Positions 59,250 through 64,000 of a stretch of DNA of 64,000 nt are shown piece after piece. The translations under genes and the position numbers were made by a program. Positions within the stretch are counted from its first letter, which is position 1; every line of letters begins with the position of its first letter. Origin of the DNA: Camellia lanceoleosa. Lineage: Eukaryota > Streptophyta > Magnoliopsida > Ericales > Theaceae. A model generated the notes under the pieces. That model was not told where the DNA came from. It worked only from the letters and a program-made list of their open reading frames with translations, and searched no databases. The stretch spans positions 123,802,346 to 123,866,345 of the forward strand of contig CM045767.1 in the NCBI GenBank assembly GCA_025200525.1, read 5' to 3'.

Positions 59250-60401
59250 AGACTATGTAATACTTATATATTGTAATAGATTATTTTTAAATTCTTTATT
59301 TGTAATAGATCATTTAATTCTTTATTTGTAAACGGGGTCGTACATTTAAATAGATAATTTTTTATTTGTAATAGATCATTTCTAATTTTTAAGTCTTTAT
59401 AGATTGTAATTGTTTTATATTAAAAATAAATTTACAACTAACATACTAAGCAAATAAATTAAACTAAATATGTATGCAAAAACATTTAACTGTACCACAT
59501 AGGTCTAAGTTTTTTATTGTGTACTTGATTAAAAATGTGTATTACAAAATTCTATACTTAATCACATAGTTCTTCTACCATTTGAAAATTTAATATTTAT
59601 GAATAAATTTAATATTTTCGAATGCTGCAAGCATTTTTCACATTTACAATTTATGAATACATTTACGTAATTTAAAAATTTTATGAACTTTATTGAAACT
59701 TTAAGCATTACAAAATCAATAATTAAGTTTTGTTAAATATGCCATAAACGTAATCATTAACCTATTATTGAAAAAAAAAATTGTCATTCAATTTTTTGGA
59801 AAATATTTATGTAGGAAAACTATCCACATGTTACTGCACTATGTTCATGGTCATTATTAAGCTTATTTAACTGAGACCCTAAAATTAATTTGGAAAATAT
59901 TTCTGTATTAGTTATAGCATAGATAACGGTAGTTTCTATGGAATTGTTTATGCTATTTAATGACACATAATTTTAAATCTTAAAGTACAAATATATATAT
60001 ATATATATGTATATATTTAAAAATCAAAAATTATGGAATAATTAGAGTTTTTTTATGATTATAATTAGATTTTAGTGAATTGCTTCCATGTTAATGGCAC
60101 AAAAATTGATAATTTTAAAATAACCAACCACATTTTTTTTTTCAAATCGTCATGTATGGAATAATTAGAGTTTAATTGTTATAGTTAAATTACAGTTAAC
60201 CAATAGAGTTTTTTTGAAATAAAAATTAATTACATTTTAGTGAAGTGCTTCCATATATAGTATGACACAAATTTAAATTTTGAAATAGCTGAGTATACTT
60301 TTCTTTTACAAATCATAATTTATGGAATAATTACAGTTTTTCTGTCATGATTGAATTAGATTTTTATTGTTATGATCTAGTATTTCACTTATACAGGCTG
60401 C
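59250..60401. other. AT-rich spacer between the two MULE genes
   Basis: No ORF. Short repeated words such as TTATGGAATAATTA(G/C)AGTTTTT occur several times (60030-60340). It would hold the 3' end of the transposase gene and the promoter of the PMD gene. Confidence 0.45.
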
Positions 60402-62950
60402 ATGGCACATGTACCTGAGGAGGTCCCACTTTTCAGTCAGCCACATCAGGCTGACAGTATATGGGAGCATCCGGTATGCAATAACGTTTGTTGGACTTTA
60501 CGCTTACAATTAAAATACCCTGTATTTTGTTTTATATTATGTGATAATGCTATTATTTAAACTACTCATTCTATTATACAAGACGAGGCACGCACCATGT
60601 TGACCTGCCGCCGGGCAGATTCTAGCTTGTGGGAGCATCCTTTGGACCATAGAGTCTTGCAGTATATACTACGCGCGGAATTCTATGGTGTCTACCGTGT
60701 CGGGCATATTAGACTGGACCACCCACTCATCACTGCTCTCGTCGAGAGGTGGCGCACAGAGACTCATACATTCCATTTCCCGATCGGGGAGGCCACCGTC
60801 ACATTATAGGACGTATCTGTCCTATATGGTCTACGGATTGATGGGCGAGAAGTTACTGGAGTTGACCCATCATTGACAAGGGAGCAGTGGATAGCCCTAT
60901 GTGCTGAGCTACTGGGAGTAGCACATACACCTGCAGACTTACAGGCAAGTAGACTGAGGATGAGGTGGCTGGCTGAGCAGTTTGCTCCTCTTCCAGATCA
61001 TGCTCCAGATGAATTGGTACATCAGCATGCCCGAGCATATATTTTGTGGCTTATTGGGGGGGTACTTCTCCCTGATAAGTCACAGAACCTGCTCAAGCTG
61101 ATGTACTTGCCACTGCTGAGAGACATTAACGAGATTGGCTAGTACAGCTGGGGTAGCGCGGCTCTGGCATGCTTGTATAGGATGCTATGTCGAGCAACTC
61201 AGGTGGGTGCGAGGGAGATTGGAGGACCACTTGTCTTGCTACAGGTTAGTAAGAATTTTATTACATGTCAATTCATATTGTATGACATCTATCGATATTG
61301 TAATTGTGTTCAAACTATTGCAGATTTGGGCGTGGGAGAGATCGATTCGCATTGCCCCGTCTAGGCGGCAAATGGTTGGTCCTGGTGAGCTTCCCATGGA
61401 TGAGGGAGACATGCAGTTGCCACCCAGACCTCAAGGTAGCCGGTGGAGGGTTGACTTGGGCCACGAGGTCGTCTTGACTCACGTAGTCGTAGTTTATAGA
61501 AACCAGCTCGACCAGATGGTTGAGGGTGAGGTATGAAATTTTGCTCTCAATTTTAGTTTTCTTGTTCATTGTATATGTTTTGAGTTCACGAGCGAATTTT
61601 AATATACTTTTCGTTATTGTAGTTTATCTAGCAGCCTTACGCGGGGGTCCTCAGTACGCTTCCCAACTACTGCCGACTAGGTCAGGAGATATGGATGGCG
61701 AGAGTACCACTTATTTGTTTTGATATGGTTGAGTGGCATCTACCCATCGTGTCCTCCGCCAGTTTGGTCGGGTCCAATCCATGCCAGATTGGTTTGACAC
61801 CGAGTGGCGTTTGCGCGTCATTGATAGGCGTGGCCGAGCTAGCACTGACTGGAGTGTGTTTTATATGCAATATGTACAGTTGTGGGATGCCCGTTGGGAC
61901 AGTGTTGTACAAGCTGACTGTAGCAATGAGGTGCTCCCCTCTTCCGATCCTTACATGTTGTGGTATAGGCGACATACACACCTACTAGTCGGTAATCCAA
62001 CCACCTGTCTGAGTCCGGATATCAGGGAGTTGGGCCTTATCTTGAGGCACTGGTGAGTATCATAGTATGTGTCAGATAATTATTAAGATCATAATTGATT
62101 TACTTTGAGTCGATTGTAGCCTAATACGTCAGAATTTTTGTTCAGGTGGTTGGAGCTAAGAGGTCATATCACTTGGCTGAGGATGCCCTTTTCAGACGTA
62201 ATGGACAGCATGCCTTGCAGGCCGTTGCAGAGATCCGAGAGTTATTGTACAAGGCGATCCAGCTTGCCCGCCGGAGATAAATGCATTTTGGCCACTACGG
62301 TGTACCGCAGTCGTGCTCGAACATCAGCGTCGTCCACGTCAGCGCCTTCCACTTCAGCGCCGGCCACATCAGCTCCTTGGACATCAGTCACCCCACCACA
62401 TGCTACCCCATACATATCTCCAAATTCCCTCAACGTACTTCCTACCCAGCATATTGGCATACCTGATGTAGTTGACCCTAATTGGACACCGCCCCGATAC
62501 ATGCATGACGTTGTTACCCCACCCATCCAGTTACCTCCACCAGACAGTTCAGGTATTTGTAGTGTTGGGGTTGATACATGTACATCACATAGTCCCACAC
62601 TACATACACCTACTTTTGTGGGGACTAGTTCGACCGCGACCATAAGTACACATGATACAGTTCTCACTAACATCTCCCACGTTAAGGATCAGGCCCATAT
62701 TGAGCCCCCCCAGAGCGCAAAGGAGAGACCGAGGTTATGGTTGTGGCAGACGTCGCGGCCGAGGTCGGGGTGCAGGTAGAGGCAGAGGTCGAGGTCGAGG
62801 TCTAGCTGCAGATCGTGATACAGTTGCACCAGATGAGGGAGTTTCACACTCCTGGCGATATCCGATCTTGACGAGAGCGAGATCGAGGTACACATGCAGA
62901 GAGGGGTCACACTCCAGCTCCTAGCGGTCGGTGGAGGCCACATGTAATGA
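60402..62950 (+). pseudogene. Plant mobile domain gene associated with the MULE (PP7-long-form-like), broken
   Basis: A likely start at 60402 (MAHVPEEVPLFSQPHQADSI) is followed by an intron and then SLWEHPLDHRVLQYILRAEF, IRLDHPLITALVERW and TFHFPIGEATVTL, the PMD family often annotated as serine/threonine-protein phosphatase 7 long form homolog. Continuing: HARAYILWLIGGVLLPDKSQ, then introns at about 61243-61323 and 61533-61622 with GT/AG borders, IWMARVPLICFDMVEW, an intron at about 62054-62144, a Pro/Ser/Thr-rich tail and an RG-rich segment (62750-62805). In-frame TAG at 60807, 61140 and near 61628 (Gln or Trp codons changed) plus frameshifts break it. It lies 1.15 kb after the transposase on the same strand. 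PMD genes inside MULEs are known; a transposition role is not established. Confidence 0.88.
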
Positions 62951-63319
62951 AGGGAGTACCACTGGATACGCATTTACGATTAGGGAGCGGATATTGAGAA
63001 GTCTAGTAAGAGAGTGAAGGAGGTCTGATCGGGGTTGTGGGTGAGGCGGAGTTAGGGCATTAGCGGGTGTGATATGGAGTGCATATATATTTTTTTTTTT
63101 TATAGTTTTTGTAAATCAAACTTGTACAGATGATGTAAATGTGTCATACTTATATATTTGAAAATATAATTTCATAATTTTTTATTCTTACTTATTTTGA
63201 TGATTTCCAAAATCTCTCACATCTCTATCTCTGTCTCCTTCTCCGTAGTCTCTACATTTTTTCAATTTCAAAAGCCCTAATATATATACATACAGAATAT
63301 ACAGAGAAAAGCAAGACTC

Positions 63320-63350
<31 letters not shown>

Positions 63351-63386
63351 TTAATCTTCATTTCAAAGGGTTTGCCCAGTGAGACC
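62951..63386. other. Spacer with promoter-like and GA-rich sequence
   Basis: It contains ATATATATACATACAG at about 63281 and a GA microsatellite at 63315-63348, a common plant 5' leader pattern ahead of the ATG at 63387. Confidence 0.45.
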
Positions 63387-63405
63387 ATGGCTCTTCATTC
63401 ATCAG
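63387..63405 (+). CDS. Possible first exon of a host gene (partial)
   Basis: GACCATGGC gives a good start context. The frame reads MALHSS and meets a donor CAG|GTAATA at 63406. TATA-like and GA-rich leader sequence lies upstream. The rest of the gene would be beyond the window; the product cannot be named. Only a suggestion. Confidence 0.3.
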
Positions 63406-63406
63406 G

Positions 63407-64000
63407 TAATATTTCTACTTAAATTATTAAGGTTCTGTGTATACTTTCTTTCATGGAGTTATTTTTCGTCTAGCCTCATGTCCACTATTTGATTACTAAA
63501 GTTCTTATGTTCTCACGTTCAGGCCATTTAATTGTATTAGCTTTTCTTATTGAACAAATGACATTAGAAGCGCTCATGTGCTAAACAAACAACAAGGCAG
63601 TGTTTGCTTAGATTTGATGAGCGAAATAAAAAGGAAAAGGAAAATAGAAAGAAAAGGATAAGAATTGATAGGATTTTAAGTTATATTTAGGTTTCATTTG
63701 TTTGGAAAGAAACCAATGATAGAAAATAAAAATAGTAGGAAGTGAATTGAAAAAAAAAGAAAAAGAAATGAATAGATAAAAAATTTTATACAAAATTATT
63801 TGGGAAAAAATATAAATATTGCATAATGGATAGTTGTGGAGAGAAATATGAGTAAAAAGGAAACAAAATAAATTTGTGAGAAAAAATAAAATTTCATGTA
63901 TATTTTGTAAAAAATTGTTAGCCTATCTAACAAACTAGTTCTATTATTTTACAGGACACTATCTAAACAAACACATAATTTTTTTTCCTTTTCTTTCACT
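63407..64000. other. AT-rich sequence to the right edge
   Basis: Purine-rich, AT-rich DNA without an ORF; possibly the first intron of a gene starting at 63387. Confidence 0.35.

Noticed and set aside
62242..62673. Minus-strand 143-codon ORF
   Set aside because: It is opposite the Pro/Ser/Thr-rich tail of the PMD gene and made of the complementary low-complexity codons.

Overview
This window is a TE-rich, AT-rich stretch of nuclear DNA from a flowering plant, almost certainly a eudicot. The grounds are spliceosomal introns, plant-specific families (NIN-like RWP-RK/PB1 protein, plant mobile domain genes, DEAH11/12-type RBR fragment) and plant lineages of LTR retrotransposons, MULE, CACTA and hAT elements. 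No rRNA gene, confident tRNA gene, CRISPR array or prokaryotic feature was seen. Exon boundaries and element ends were read by eye.

Layout. 1-5433: the 3' part of an LTR retrotransposon read on +, with polypurine tract, TATA box and 774-bp 3' LTR. Its visible interior carries only antisense genes: a plant mobile domain (PMD) gene with a well-phased intron and three early stops, and a second broken ORF of unknown function. 5434-5660 is a G-rich GGTGG tract. 6367-11585 is a foldback-type MULE with a perfect 9-bp target duplication (TATTAATTT); its arms are tandem arrays of an AT-rich palindromic core separated by variable GC-rich spacers, and a 2.45-kb solo LTR sits in the left arm. 12100-12410 is one stray exon of a GAR synthetase gene. 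14105-17750 is a decayed CACTA element; a second CACTA end closes at 19204.

19990-29908 is the main host locus, a divergent or degenerating NLP-type transcription factor gene on +. RWP-RK and PB1 exons are clear and their splice phases agree, but the large N-terminal GAF-like region is absent, and introns hold broken copies of the RWP-RK exon (24741) and the last exon (28622). A hAT element with an 8-bp target duplication lies in intron 1.

32068-36960 is a nested structure: a MULE arm interrupted by a Tat-like retroelement (32425-36667) flanked by ATGCT/ACGCT. That insertion has a 3' LTR but starts at a PBS-like sequence with no 5' LTR. It carries an antisense 'putative gypsy-type transposon' gene and a captured RING1-IBR fragment of a DEAH11/12-type gene. 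39045-48587 is a complete but inactivated chromovirus-like Ty3/gypsy element on -, with CAAAT target duplications, tRNA-iMet PBS, PPT and two ~2.1-kb LTRs. 49940-51638 is a non-autonomous MULE with long inverted repeats and a 9-bp duplication. 53878-55923 is a second solo LTR, with TCTTT duplications. 56407-62950 is a decayed MULE with a MURA-type transposase gene followed by its own PMD gene. A possible first exon of a host gene starts at 63387.

How parts relate: PMD genes occur here in two superfamilies, antisense in a retrotransposon and sense beside a MULE transposase. The chromovirus LTRs and both solo LTRs belong to one broad LTR group, sharing end motifs and a cluster of CGCTCGAGCG palindromes.
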